Assembly: GCA_001723845.1 (NCBI GenBank)
Contig: MCBE01000256.1
Span: 1-40,563 of the forward strand
DNA length: 40,563 nucleotides
DNA from: Candidatus Altarchaeales archaeon WOR_SM1_SCG
GTDB taxonomy: Archaea; Altiarchaeota; Altiarchaeia; IMC4; WOR-SM1-SCG
Direction: 5' to 3'
The notes under the pieces were generated by a model. It was not told the origin of the DNA and made no database searches. It was given only the letters and a program-made list of their open reading frames with translations. Shown piece after piece: positions 8,400 to 16,232 of this stretch. Within the stretch, counting starts at the first letter, position 1. Each line of letters starts with the position of its first letter. The translations under genes were made by a program, and so were the position numbers.

Positions 8400-8930
8400 T
8401 TAAATTATTTTCTCAACCGCGATTTTAAGTTCAAGAGCATCCTCTTCAAAATATAAATTTAATTTATCCGCATGAATTGTGAAGTATATGCAAAACCGCT
8501 TCTCTCTTTTGAGTTTATCCGCAAGCGTTTCCAGGTTTTTGATTTTTGCGGCGTAAAACCTGTCCAGGTCTCTTATCTGTCTCTTCATTTTATTTTTGCG
8601 GTTTTCAACTGCATTTTCGGAATTGAACAGGTAAACCTCTGACCTCGTGTTTTTCCTTAAAACCCTGTCAAGTTTCTTAATGTCTGCATCCTTGCACTCA
8701 ACCCAGAATTTTATTCCGGATTCAAGCAGGGGGTCGTCAAAAATAACAAGGTCTGGCTTGTATTTCTGCTGAACGCTTGTTTCGGTTTTTATTTCAGATT
8801 CAAAAAAATAAAGGTAGGCGATTAATTTAAGTGCTATATGCTCCTCACTCTCCGTCAAATCCTTAAAGAGGATTAATTTCTTTGATTTCCCTGATTCCGA
8901 GGATATGTTGAAGGTGTATTTCTTTTTCAT
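8400..8930 (-). CDS. YaeQ-like protein of the PD-(D/E)XK nuclease fold
   Basis: A 176-residue protein. Its pattern matches the YaeQ family: an N-terminal beta meander, a helix with ESEEHIALKLIAYLYFF, then KPDLVIFDD and a strand with IKFWVECKDAD, giving the D...E-x-K arrangement of PD-(D/E)XK enzymes, and KKLDRVLRKNTRSEVYLF. YaeQ function is poorly known; nuclease activity is inferred from fold. The frame can be extended five codons to a TTG at 8945, but I choose the ATG at 8930. It is co-directional with rps17 (70-base gap), on the ribosomal side of the interrupted operon. Confidence 0.6.
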   Translation of the reverse strand: MKKKYTFNISSESGKSKKLILFKDLTESEEHIALKLIAYLYFFESEIKTETSVQQKYKPDLVIFDDPLLESGIKFWVECKDADIKKLDRVLRKNTRSEVYLFNSENAVENRKNKMKRQIRDLDRFYAAKIKNLETLADKLKREKRFCIYFTIHADKLNLYFEEDALELKIAVEKII

Positions 8931-9003
8931 TGTCTGAAATTGCAATTAAAATTTTAATTAAATTATTTCCACAATTCTTTTTGCTTATAATTATATCTAA
9001 ATT

Positions 9004-9018
9004 AAAATATATAAAAAG
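9004..9018 (+). promoter_or_regulatory. TATA-box-like element of the STAND gene
   Basis: AAAATATATAAAAAG lies 19 bases before the ATG at 9037, with GAAGGT 8-13 bases ahead of the start as a possible ribosome site. The gene therefore has its own promoter and does not depend on the opposing ribosomal transcripts. Confidence 0.45.
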
Positions 9019-9036
9019 TATTGAAGGTTAGAAAAA

Positions 9037-12000
9037 ATGCTAAATGTATTCGTGAGTTCAACATTCAGGGATTTGAAGAAGGAAAGAAAATTGCTTATTG
9101 ATAACCTGAACACTGCCCTTACGGGTGTGGGTATGGAAAGTTTTATCCCTACCGGCAGCGATAGTGGTACATCCCAGGAAATAAGCATAAAAGAATTAAG
9201 AAAAAGCGATATAGTAATATTTCTTGTTTCCCCTTATTACGGCTCCCCTATTGATAAATGTAAAATTAAAGATTGTAAAGCAAAATGCTTAATGAAAGAT
9301 AAACAGGGTGAAATATCTTACACTCACTGTGAGTACAAAGTAGCTTTAGCCGAGAATAAACACTATCTGCCGTATATCGTTTCTGATAGAGAATGGAAGG
9401 CGGTAACGGAAATGGAAAATTGGAAAGAAATTGATTGGTCTAAAGCTTTTGACAATCCAGATTTAAAAAACTTTGAAAAGCAGGATATAGAACATTATTT
9501 TAAAGTTAAGAACAAAGCACTGGAATTAAGAAACGAAGTTAGAAGTGTATTTTGCCAAACCGTCAAAAATTATGGGGATATTGAAACAATAACCGACCAT
9601 TTAGCAACCAACATCATTGACTGGTATTCTGAAGGGAAAATAAACCTTAAAAATTTCTGCGGCAGGAGAGGCGAACTTAAAGAACTGCTTGAAAAAATGA
9701 ATGAAAGCGTTGAGGTTTACGGCGTCGGCGGGATTGGTAAAACAACGCTGATTCATGTTGCACTTCTTATTGAAAAGCTACAAGGAAAAAATATTGTTAC
9801 GGTCGGGACAAGGCAGTCCTACCTGACCGGCTCCGGGTATGAGTTATTCAGGAAAAAATGCGAGGGATTCCAGTACGAGATTTTAGGTGAGAAAATCACA
9901 TTAGGCGATATCATGGGCGCATTGAATGTTCCCGACGAAGTAAAAATCAGGGAGAAAAAGGAAAGGTTAAACCTGCTTTCAGGTATGGTTGAAAAAGAAA
10001 ACATAGTTTTGTTCATTGATGACTTTCATCTTGCGGATGATGAAGTGAAGGAATTTGTGAAAAATACGCACGGCGTGGTTGTTTCTTCAAAAAAGAAAAC
10101 AGGCATCACAAGAAACGAGATTCCGCTTTACGGGATTGATGAAAAAGACAGGTTGATTGATTTAGCTGTGCAACGTTTTACAATAAAAAATTTAAGCGAC
10201 ATTGCAAGAGAAAAAATCAAGGAATTAGCAGAAGGTCACCCCGTTTCAACCGAGATACTTGTCAGGAACTACAAGAACATTGGTGATTTCCGGGAACTTA
10301 AAGAGTTTAAATCAGGGCTTGATTTCTCAAAACAGGAGCATGTTGAGGAATTCATGGAGAGAGTTGTTAGGGAAGTTTTAAGCAAAGAATCCTTTAATTT
10401 GCTGGAAAACCTTTCTGTGATAAACACGGAAATGGAAAGCAATCTTAACCGGGATGCTATTAAAGAGACATACAATGCGGGTAATGAAATTTTCAACGAG
10501 CTGATTGACGCAGGGATGCTGGAAACGAAAGAGGGGGAGGAAGGCATATACTGGTTTTCATACCGGCACATACAGGATGCTCTGGCAGGTGAGGATAAAG
10601 AAACCCACCAGAAAGCAGTTGAATACTACCTGAATAAAATAAAGAAACACGGGGGAAACAATGACGATTATGTTGAAATTATTTTCCACCTGTCAAGAGT
10701 TAATCCCGATAAAAAGTTGATTGATGCTTTTCTTGATTTAAACGGAAGATTAAGTCCCGTGCATTACGGCTTCAAGAGATTGATTGATGTAGGAGAGGAA
10801 CTCAGGAATTTATTTAAGGGGGAAAACAAAGCACCTATTTCAGGAACGCTCGGAAATTTATACAGTGATTTAGGGAGGTTTAAAGAAGCTGAAGAATCTT
10901 ACGGGGACGCATTGAAAATATATAAAAAATTAGCGGAGGAAAACCCCGACGCATACCTTCCCGATGTCGCAACGACGCAGAACAACCTCGGAAATTTATA
11001 CAGTAATTTAGGGAGGTTTAAAGAATCTGAAGAATCTTACGGGGACGCATTGAAAATATATAAAAAATTAGCGGAGGAAAACCCCGACGCCTACCTGCCC
11101 GATGTCGCAATGACGCAGAACAACCTCGGAATTTTATACAGTGATTTAGGGAGGTTTGAGGAGGCGGAAAAAGCATACGGTGAGGCGCTCGGAATAAGGA
11201 AAAAATTAGCGGAGGAAAACCCCGACGCATACCTTCCCGATGTCGCAACGACGCAGAACAACCTCGGAGCTTTATACATTGATTTAGGGAGGTTTAAAGA
11301 AGCTGAAGACTCTTACGGGGACGCATTGAAAATACGTAAAAAATTAGCGGAGGAAAACCCCGACGCCTACCTGCCCTATGTCGCAACAACGCAGAACAAC
11401 CTCGGAATTTTATGCAGTAATTTAGGGAGGTTTGAGGAGGCGGAAAAAGCATACGGTGAGGCGCTCGGAATATATAAAAAATTAGCGGAGGAAAACCCCG
11501 ACGCCTACCTGCCTGATGTCGCAACGACGCAGAACAACCTCGGAGCTTTATACAGTGATTTAGGGAGGTTTAAAGAAGCTGAAGAATCTTACGGGGACGC
11601 ATTGAAAATACGTAAAAAATTAGCGGAGGAAAACCCCGGAGCATACCTGCCGGTTCTGCTTCAGACGCAGGCAAACATCGGAATTTTCTATATTAATACC
11701 CGCCGGATTGAAAAGGGAATAGGCGTCTTTAGAGAAGTTTTAGAAAGAAGAGATTTACTGCCTGATTTCGGGGCAAATGTTTTCGCAAACTTAGGGAAAG
11801 GATATGAAAAACTTAAGAAACATAAAGAAGCGTCTCAAAATTATCTTTTTGCATCTGCTTGCTACTTTTTCAGGTTTAAACAAGGAGTTCCTCTTTTGAA
11901 TGAAATCGTATATTACCTTAAAAAAGCCGCTGAACTTGGCGAGGGGGAGATTAAAGGAGATGCCCTGCTGGCACTTGCTGCGTTAAATAAACTTTCGGGC

Positions 12001-12144
12001 GGTGAAGTGGAAATTCCTGATTGTGTTGTCTCAAAAAGAGGGAATGCACTCAAAGAAGCACTGAACGGCAGGAGAGTTGAATTCAAGGGTGAGGGTGAAG
12101 TTGATTTGATGGCGGGAATGCTTGTTGAGGAGTTACTAAAATGA
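9037..12144 (+). CDS. DUF4062-STAND NTPase-TPR protein (NLR-like, probable defence or stress sensor)
   Basis: A 1035-residue multidomain protein. Residues 1-115 are DUF4062, a TIR-related fold (NVFVSSTFRDLKKER, SDIVIFLVSPYYG). Residues about 205-450 are a STAND-type P-loop module with Walker A GVGGIGKTT (229-237) and Walker B IVLFIDDF ending at 329. A winged-helix-like section follows. From 605 to 880 come six 46-residue TPR repeats of the kinesin-light-chain type (LG.LYSDLGRF.EAE..YG.AL), then degenerate repeats to the end. STAND proteins use the repeats to sense a ligand and ATP-driven oligomerisation to activate the N-terminal effector; many are anti-phage. The role here is inferred. The gene sits against the direction of the rnp1/rps17 block and converges with an AbrB-like gene 9 bases away. 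Confidence 0.88.
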   Translation: MLNVFVSSTFRDLKKERKLLIDNLNTALTGVGMESFIPTGSDSGTSQEISIKELRKSDIVIFLVSPYYGSPIDKCKIKDCKAKCLMKDKQGEISYTHCEYKVALAENKHYLPYIVSDREWKAVTEMENWKEIDWSKAFDNPDLKNFEKQDIEHYFKVKNKALELRNEVRSVFCQTVKNYGDIETITDHLATNIIDWYSEGKINLKNFCGRRGELKELLEKMNESVEVYGVGGIGKTTLIHVALLIEKLQGKNIVTVGTRQSYLTGSGYELFRKKCEGFQYEILGEKITLGDIMGALNVPDEVKIREKKERLNLLSGMVEKENIVLFIDDFHLADDEVKEFVKNTHGVVVSSKKKTGITRNEIPLYGIDEKDRLIDLAVQRFTIKNLSDIAREKIKELAEGHPVSTEILVRNYKNIGDFRELKEFKSGLDFSKQEHVEEFMERVVREVLSKESFNLLENLSVINTEMESNLNRDAIKETYNAGNEIFNELIDAGMLETKEGEEGIYWFSYRHIQDALAGEDKETHQKAVEYYLNKIKKHGGNNDDYVEIIFHLSRVNPDKKLIDAFLDLNGRLSPVHYGFKRLIDVGEELRNLFKGENKAPISGTLGNLYSDLGRFKEAEESYGDALKIYKKLAEENPDAYLPDVATTQNNLGNLYSNLGRFKESEESYGDALKIYKKLAEENPDAYLPDVAMTQNNLGILYSDLGRFEEAEKAYGEALGIRKKLAEENPDAYLPDVATTQNNLGALYIDLGRFKEAEDSYGDALKIRKKLAEENPDAYLPYVATTQNNLGILCSNLGRFEEAEKAYGEALGIYKKLAEENPDAYLPDVATTQNNLGALYSDLGRFKEAEESYGDALKIRKKLAEENPGAYLPVLLQTQANIGIFYINTRRIEKGIGVFREVLERRDLLPDFGANVFANLGKGYEKLKKHKEASQNYLFASACYFFRFKQGVPLLNEIVYYLKKAAELGEGEIKGDALLALAALNKLSGGEVEIPDCVVSKRGNALKEALNGRRVEFKGEGEVDLMAGMLVEELLK
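10849..11676 (+). repeat. Six tandem 138-bp TPR-coding repeats
   Basis: Each unit is 46 codons (138 bases) and starts at the Leu-Gly of LG.LYSDLG. Stretches such as those encoding KKLAEENPDAYLPDVATTQN are near-identical between copies, with substitutions concentrated at a few surface positions (Y/R after KI, SYGDALK versus AYGEALG). This points to recent duplication or gene conversion. Confidence 0.9.
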
Positions 12145-12153
12145 AAAGTTAAT

Positions 12154-12396
12154 TCAGGATTTTTCCAGAACTTCAAGCACATCCTCGGGTGTTATCCCTT
12201 TCTCCTTTGCAAATTTTGTTCCCCAATCAACAATGTCCTCAAAATCCTTGGATGTGGGTTTATATATTCTTTTCAATGTCAGGGAGTCCTTACCCTCAAG
12301 GATAATGAACTCGGTGCTTTCCTTTAATCGCATTCTCTGCCTTATTTTCCCGGGTATTTCAATGCTGCCTTTTTTGCTCAGGATTACTGTTTCCAT
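12154..12396 (-). CDS. AbrB/MazE-type (SpoVT-AbrB fold) DNA-binding protein
   Basis: An 80-residue protein. Residues 1-45 (METVILSKKGSIEIPGKIRQRM then ...STEFIILEG) fit the swapped-hairpin SpoVT/AbrB domain found in MazE/VapB-type antitoxins and archaeal regulators. The tail (DWGTKFAKEKGITPEDVLEVLEK) is helical, as expected of a toxin-binding segment. The frame extends 18 codons upstream to 12450, but that part is weak and I take the internal ATG. No toxin gene adjoins, so it is either an orphan antitoxin or a regulator. It lies 72 bases downstream of rnp1 on the same strand and could be read through from it. Confidence 0.75.
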   Translation of the reverse strand: METVILSKKGSIEIPGKIRQRMRLKESTEFIILEGKDSLTLKRIYKPTSKDFEDIVDWGTKFAKEKGITPEDVLEVLEKS

Positions 12397-12468
12397 TTTT
12401 TTAATCAGTCTATTAATAATTAGATGGACAGTAATTAAATTTAAATTCAATTTTTCCTTTCCCTTCCC

Positions 12469-12747
12469 TCAAAACTTAATCCTGTACTTCTTCTTAATCC
12501 TCTCCTCCGGTCTTGCAATCAGTAATTTCCCGTCAACTCTTACAACCGCCCCTCCCGGAATTTCAAAATCAATTACAATGCAGTCCTTCGGAACAACCCT
12601 GTCTCCTGCTTCGGTTTTAATCTTCAGGGTATTTCTTGTCTCGTCTTTAACTGTTCCCGAAATTTTATAGCCGTTGTGCTTGGCTTTTACTACCCTTGCT
12701 TTCAAGCCGGTAAGTTCATGCCTCAGGATATTGTACGGGGTAATCAT
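12469..12747 (-). CDS. rnp1: RNase P protein component 1 (Rpp29/Pop4)
   Basis: A 92-residue archaeal Rpp29. It opens with ITPYNILRHELTGLKARVV, followed by the Sm-like barrel (GYKISGTVKDETRNTLKI and RVVPKDCIVIDFEIPGGAVVRVDGKLL) and the basic end RPEERIKKKYRIKF. With Rpp21 it helps the RNase P RNA process tRNA 5' ends. In most archaea it lies directly before rps17; here its downstream neighbours are an AbrB-like gene and then the opposite-strand STAND gene. Neither rpl29 nor a SUI1 gene is found upstream. Confidence 0.95.
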   Translation of the reverse strand: MITPYNILRHELTGLKARVVKAKHNGYKISGTVKDETRNTLKIKTEAGDRVVPKDCIVIDFEIPGGAVVRVDGKLLIARPEERIKKKYRIKF

Positions 12748-12873
12748 GATTCTTAATCTATTGAATTTTTATTTAATTTTTAAATTATTTATTAAATTTC
12801 ATTATTAATTCATAAAAACTAATAAATCAACAATAATTATATAATCATAAATTAAATTTTAAAATACACTTCA

Positions 12874-13497
12874 ATGCCGTTCAGGAGATTATTTAACTGG
12901 TTCAGAAGAATTTTTCGCGGGAGAAAAAGCATAAGTTTGGGTCTCTACGGTCCGCCTAACGCGGGAAAGACGACGCTTGCAAACAAAATCTCGCTTGACT
13001 GGACGGGCGAAGAGATGGGTAAGGTTTCCGAGATTCCTCATGAAACAAGAGCGGTTCAAAAAAAGGAGCATGTTGTTGTTAAAACAGGTGCCAATAAAAT
13101 TGAAATGAATCTCCTTGACATGCCGGGAATTGCAACAAAGGTTGATTACAAGGAATTTGTTGAGCACGGCATGAGTAAGGAAGAAGCGCAGAAGAGAGCA
13201 AAGGAAGCAACATCAGGCGTTATTGAAGCAATAAAATGGCTTGAGAATGTTGATACCGCGCTTGTTGTTATGGATTCCACGCGAGACCCTTACACACAGG
13301 TTAATATCACAATCATCGGTAATCTTGAAGCAAGAGACATTCCTATTATTGTTGTTGCAAATAAACTTGACCTTGAGGACTCAAAGCCCGGTAAAATCAG
13401 GGAGGCGTTCCCGCAGCACCATGTTGTTGAGATTTCGGCAAAGACGGGAAAGGATATTGATGTACTTTATGACGCGATTGCAAAATACTCGCGGTGA
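12874..13497 (+). CDS. Archaeal Era-like GTP-binding protein (DUF2073 partner)
   Basis: A 207-residue small GTPase. A basic amphipathic start (MPFRRLFNWFRRIFRG) may touch membrane or RNA. G1 is GPPNAGKTT (about 25-33), G2 a Thr in PHETRAVQ, G3 DMPG, G4 NKLD and G5 ISAKTG, so all five motifs are intact. It matches the archaeal Era/Obg-like group usually encoded next to a DUF2073 protein, which here lies at 14134-14514 beyond two extra genes. The cellular role of the family is not established; links to ribosome function are inferred. The ATG lies about 25 bases after a TATA-like TTATATAATC. Confidence 0.9.
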   Translation: MPFRRLFNWFRRIFRGRKSISLGLYGPPNAGKTTLANKISLDWTGEEMGKVSEIPHETRAVQKKEHVVVKTGANKIEMNLLDMPGIATKVDYKEFVEHGMSKEEAQKRAKEATSGVIEAIKWLENVDTALVVMDSTRDPYTQVNITIIGNLEARDIPIIVVANKLDLEDSKPGKIREAFPQHHVVEISAKTGKDIDVLYDAIAKYSR

Positions 13498-13543
13498 TTA
13501 AATTAAAATTATTTTGAAAAATATTATTAAAATTTAATAAAAA

Positions 13544-13750
13544 ATGAAACCGGAATGGGATGAACTTAAAAAATATGTTGGAAAATGGGTTGCAGTTGTA
13601 GATGAGAAAATTGTGGCAAGCGGTGATACGGGAATGGATGTATATAAAGAAGCAAAGAAATATACGGATGTACCACTCATATTTCAGGTGCCGGACCCGG
13701 ATGAAATATATATACTCTACAGTGAAAACAAGGAAAACAATCGAATTTGA
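13544..13750 (+). CDS. DUF5678 small protein
   Basis: A 68-residue protein matching the DUF5678 pattern: ELKKYVGKWVAVVDEKIVASG, then VYKEAKKY and PLIFQVPDPDE. The family is common in archaea and bacteria, often paired with a retropepsin-like aspartyl protease, as here, where the two frames overlap by about 50 bases. Function unknown; it may be an accessory or inhibitor of the protease. The pair separates the GTPase from DUF2073. Confidence 0.8.
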   Translation: MKPEWDELKKYVGKWVAVVDEKIVASGDTGMDVYKEAKKYTDVPLIFQVPDPDEIYILYSENKENNRI

Positions 13751-14123
13751 ATATAGGAGATTAGAAGATAGATATGTTCCGATAATAGAAGTTAAATTAT
13801 TGCATAATGGAAAATATACAAAGACATTGGCATATGTAGATTCGGGAGCAACAACAAGTATATTCCATACGGACATTGCAAAGTCACTTGGTATAAATTA
13901 CAAAAAAGGAGAAAAAAGATACCCGATGGGCGTTAGCGGACACATACTTACTTATTTAAATAAAATAAAGATGGAAATTGCAGATGTGAGTACGGATTGC
14001 AATGTTTTATTTTCGGATGAGTTCATACCCCGATTCAATTTACTGGGAAGAGAAGATATATTCAATCATTTCAAAGTTTGTTTTGATGACAGGGAAAGGA
14101 CATTAACATTTATTAAAAAATAG
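13701..14123 (+). CDS. Retropepsin-like aspartyl protease
   Basis: About 140 residues. The catalytic motif AYVDSGATTSIF (DSGA) is followed by a flap region (MGVSGHILTYLNKIKMEI) and a closing hydrophobic motif with LLGREDIFNHFKVCFD, typical of single-domain, dimer-forming retroviral-type proteases. Substrate unknown. The open frame begins at 13602, but that part overlaps DUF5678 and reads as nonsense. The ATG at 13701 or the GTG at 13722 (MKTRKTIEFEYR) is the likely start, and I prefer neither strongly. It is probably translated together with the overlapping DUF5678 gene. The next gene starts 10 bases after its stop. Confidence 0.8.
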   Translation: MKYIYSTVKTRKTIEFEYRRLEDRYVPIIEVKLLHNGKYTKTLAYVDSGATTSIFHTDIAKSLGINYKKGEKRYPMGVSGHILTYLNKIKMEIADVSTDCNVLFSDEFIPRFNLLGREDIFNHFKVCFDDRERTLTFIKK

Positions 14124-14133
14124 GAAATTAAAA

Positions 14134-14514
14134 ATGGATATTGAACTTGAGTTTATATCATCGGATGCCCTGAAGGAGAAAATAGGCACGGAGAATAAAG
14201 TAAATTACATACTGGACAGGGTGCGCGGGAATAAAATACTTATTCTTGAAGAGTCCCTTTCTTATGAAGAAAGAAAGAAATTGATGGAAGCCGACATGGC
14301 ACAGATTGATGATGAATTCACGGGAATTGAATTTGACACTCTTGGCGGGGATGAAATAGTAAAAACATGGACTGAAAAACTAAAGAAAAATCTTATTAAA
14401 ATTTTAGGCGGGAAAACAGGAGGGCTTACCGTGATCGGACCTTCAAAATTGATACGGGAAATAAAGAAGCACCCGCAGAAGATTTCGCTGCTCGCGGGTA
14501 TTAAAGAGGAATGA
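14134..14514 (+). CDS. DUF2073 protein
   Basis: A 126-residue protein that fits DUF2073: IELEFISSDALKEK at the start, KILILEESLSYEERKKLMEADM in the middle and GLTVIGPSKLIREIKKHPQKISLLAG near the end. The family is archaeal and usually sits beside the Era-like GTPase, suggesting they act together. Here it is 10 bases after the aspartyl protease, so all four genes may form one operon. Biochemical role unknown. Confidence 0.85.
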   Translation: MDIELEFISSDALKEKIGTENKVNYILDRVRGNKILILEESLSYEERKKLMEADMAQIDDEFTGIEFDTLGGDEIVKTWTEKLKKNLIKILGGKTGGLTVIGPSKLIREIKKHPQKISLLAGIKEE

Positions 14515-14741
14515 ATTTATTTTTAAGGATATTGTTGAACATCATAAATTTAAAAATTTAAAATCAATTTTATATTTCATTTCCCTTATGCGGGGCTTGA
14601 ATACTCAGGTAAGCACAAAAAAATACCTGTAAAATTAGAGGTCCTTCGGATGATTTGAATTTGTAAAATTAATAATTCAACTTTTATTTATTTAACTTTG
14701 GATTCTCATTATTAAACATCATCATAATGATGATGATGATA

Positions 14742-14769
14742 ATGAAATTTTTACAACGAAAAATTTCAT
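14742..14769. repeat. Perfect 11-bp inverted repeat
   Basis: The arms ATGAAATTTTT (14742-14752) and AAAAATTTCAT (14759-14769) flank the loop ACAACG. It could end the DUF2073 transcript or be a site near the TIR promoter. Confidence 0.7.
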
Positions 14770-14785
14770 CCAAAATTGGGATATC

Positions 14786-14839
14786 TGACATTTTTGTCAC
14801 GATATCACCCCATTGGTATAAAAAGCGACATTTTTGTCG
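14786..14839. promoter_or_regulatory. Paired GACATTTTTGTC palindromes, putative operator
   Basis: TGACA-TTTT-TGTCA (14786-14799) and CGACA-TTTT-TGTCG (14826-14839) have the same core and start exactly 40 bases apart, about four helical turns. The first is embedded in GATATC on both sides. Such spacing suits two dimers on one face of the DNA. They lie about 80-130 bases before the TIR start. Regulation is inferred. Confidence 0.45.
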
Positions 14840-14919
14840 TATATCCCGTAGTTATACGCAATTGACTTCGGGACGCCTTTAAAAACATTTATTATAATAC
14901 AAATATAATAAAATTAAAA

Positions 14920-16176
14920 ATGAAGAGAATAAAATCCTTTTTATCCTATTCGTCTGCTGATAGTGTATTGGCAGATAAAATTTTTAGATGGTTACAAAAT
15001 CAAGCGATTTCAGTATGGTTTGATAAAGTTAAACTTAGATCTGGAGATTCATTACTCCAAAAAATAGCCACTGGAATCTCTGACTCTGACTTTCTTATAG
15101 TGTTAATCACTGAGAATTCTGTGAACTCTCACTGGGTCATGTATGAACTAGAAACCGCATTAAGTAGAGAGATGAGTGGCAAGGGACCAAAAGTTATACC
15201 ATTAAGGGTTAGAAATACAGAAATACCCACAATTATAGCAAACAAAATTTATATAACTATTGATGAGAATTTGTCTGGAATAGATGAAATCATTCCCGCA
15301 ATATTTAGAGAAAGCTTTATATTGGATATTTCACTCAGCTCAAATGATCTAAACTTGATGGTAAATGATCTGAAAGAAAAATTACACGAGTATTACAGGA
15401 GCGATTACAAAGACCTCAAAGTTAGAATCTGTAGCCATGGGTTTAATGAAAAAATAACCAAGATTGCGGAGAGTATGATTGAAGAGGTAATTCAGTTAGG
15501 AAAGAACGATCCCGGGGGGTATCCGCCACAAGTTGCTACTCAGATTAGGAGAAAGAGTGACAATTTCTTCATTACTCTCCCTATTTTTTGGTGTAATCTA
15601 TCATATTTGTTGGAAATATCTATCACAGAGATTTTTAGGCATTTTGGAAGAAACCTTGACACATTGGGAATCGTATCTGAATTTGTCAAGAATATGTTTC
15701 ACCATGCCCATTATATCCTTAGCAAGTATTTAGAATCTGCAATATTTCCGATATATGCGGAGAAATTTGGGCATAATGACATAGCAAATTTCATGAATAG
15801 ATTTATGGTCTTGGATGAGGAAAATGAAGTAAATGTAATTATGGATGAGAAAAGTTGTGTGCGAGATATGTTGCCTATAGGGGAGAATGAAAGTCTTTTT
15901 GAGATAGAGATTGGAGCGAATCCTAATAAAAAAATTAAGACTAGTAGATTCTATTTGCCGAGAGATAAAATATCTAAAAATGATATAATGATGCTCCAAT
16001 GTAGGTGCCACCCATCAGATATAATTGACTATTATACTTGGTATGTTTATTGTCTTCCCCAAGTTCTATCTCGCTTTTTATTTTGGACTACATTCAGAGA
16101 TGGAAAACCAATTCATGAACTCGATTATTTTGTTGGGATAAAAATGGATGATTATGATTTAGTAGGACTTCCATAA
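14920..16176 (+). CDS. TIR-domain protein with uncharacterised C-terminal domain
   Basis: A 418-residue protein. Residues 4-125 form a TIR domain: KSFLSYSSADSVLADKI, the WFDKVKLRSGDSL loop, and SHWVMYELETAL containing the Glu position that is catalytic in NAD-cleaving TIRs. Residues about 140-418 are one large domain that I do not recognise, rich in aromatic and acidic residues (GRNLDTLGIVSEFVKNMFHHAHYIL, LDEENEVNVIMDE). It has no P-loop and no evident membrane helix. Prokaryotic TIR proteins often act in anti-phage defence by destroying NAD or making cyclic nucleotide signals; here that is inference, with the C-terminal part as the likely sensor. No SIR2, Thoeris ThsA or SAVED partner is adjacent, and the gene stands alone. 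Confidence 0.85.
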   Translation: MKRIKSFLSYSSADSVLADKIFRWLQNQAISVWFDKVKLRSGDSLLQKIATGISDSDFLIVLITENSVNSHWVMYELETALSREMSGKGPKVIPLRVRNTEIPTIIANKIYITIDENLSGIDEIIPAIFRESFILDISLSSNDLNLMVNDLKEKLHEYYRSDYKDLKVRICSHGFNEKITKIAESMIEEVIQLGKNDPGGYPPQVATQIRRKSDNFFITLPIFWCNLSYLLEISITEIFRHFGRNLDTLGIVSEFVKNMFHHAHYILSKYLESAIFPIYAEKFGHNDIANFMNRFMVLDEENEVNVIMDEKSCVRDMLPIGENESLFEIEIGANPNKKIKTSRFYLPRDKISKNDIMMLQCRCHPSDIIDYYTWYVYCLPQVLSRFLFWTTFRDGKPIHELDYFVGIKMDDYDLVGLP

Positions 16177-16232
16177 TAATACCAAATAAAAGTAGGTCAT
16201 AGTTGGCGTCCCTTCGTCAACAGCGTATAACA

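Larger units (their letters stand above)
14515..14919. other. Intergenic region rich in palindromes upstream of the TIR gene
   Basis: These 405 bases hold no convincing gene. They contain CATCATCAT/ATGATGATG inverted triplets (about 14717-14738), an 11-bp hairpin at 14742-14769 and two matching palindromes at 14786-14839. A TATA-like TTTAAAAACATTTA lies near 14878, roughly 40 bases before the TIR start. A short out-of-context reading (EYSGKHKKIPVKLEVLRM around 14600-14650) might be a gene remnant; it is too short to call. Confidence 0.5.

Noticed and set aside
10849-11676. Reverse-strand frames over the TPR repeats
   Set aside because: They repeat with the TPR period only because the coding DNA does.
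12397-12450. Longer start for the AbrB-like protein
   Set aside because: The 18 added residues precede the normal beginning of the SpoVT/AbrB fold and have no ribosome site.
13397-13876. 159-codon reverse-strand frame across GTPase, DUF5678 and protease genes
   Set aside because: It is antisense to three supported genes and is rich in Phe, Ile and Tyr as expected of a shadow frame.
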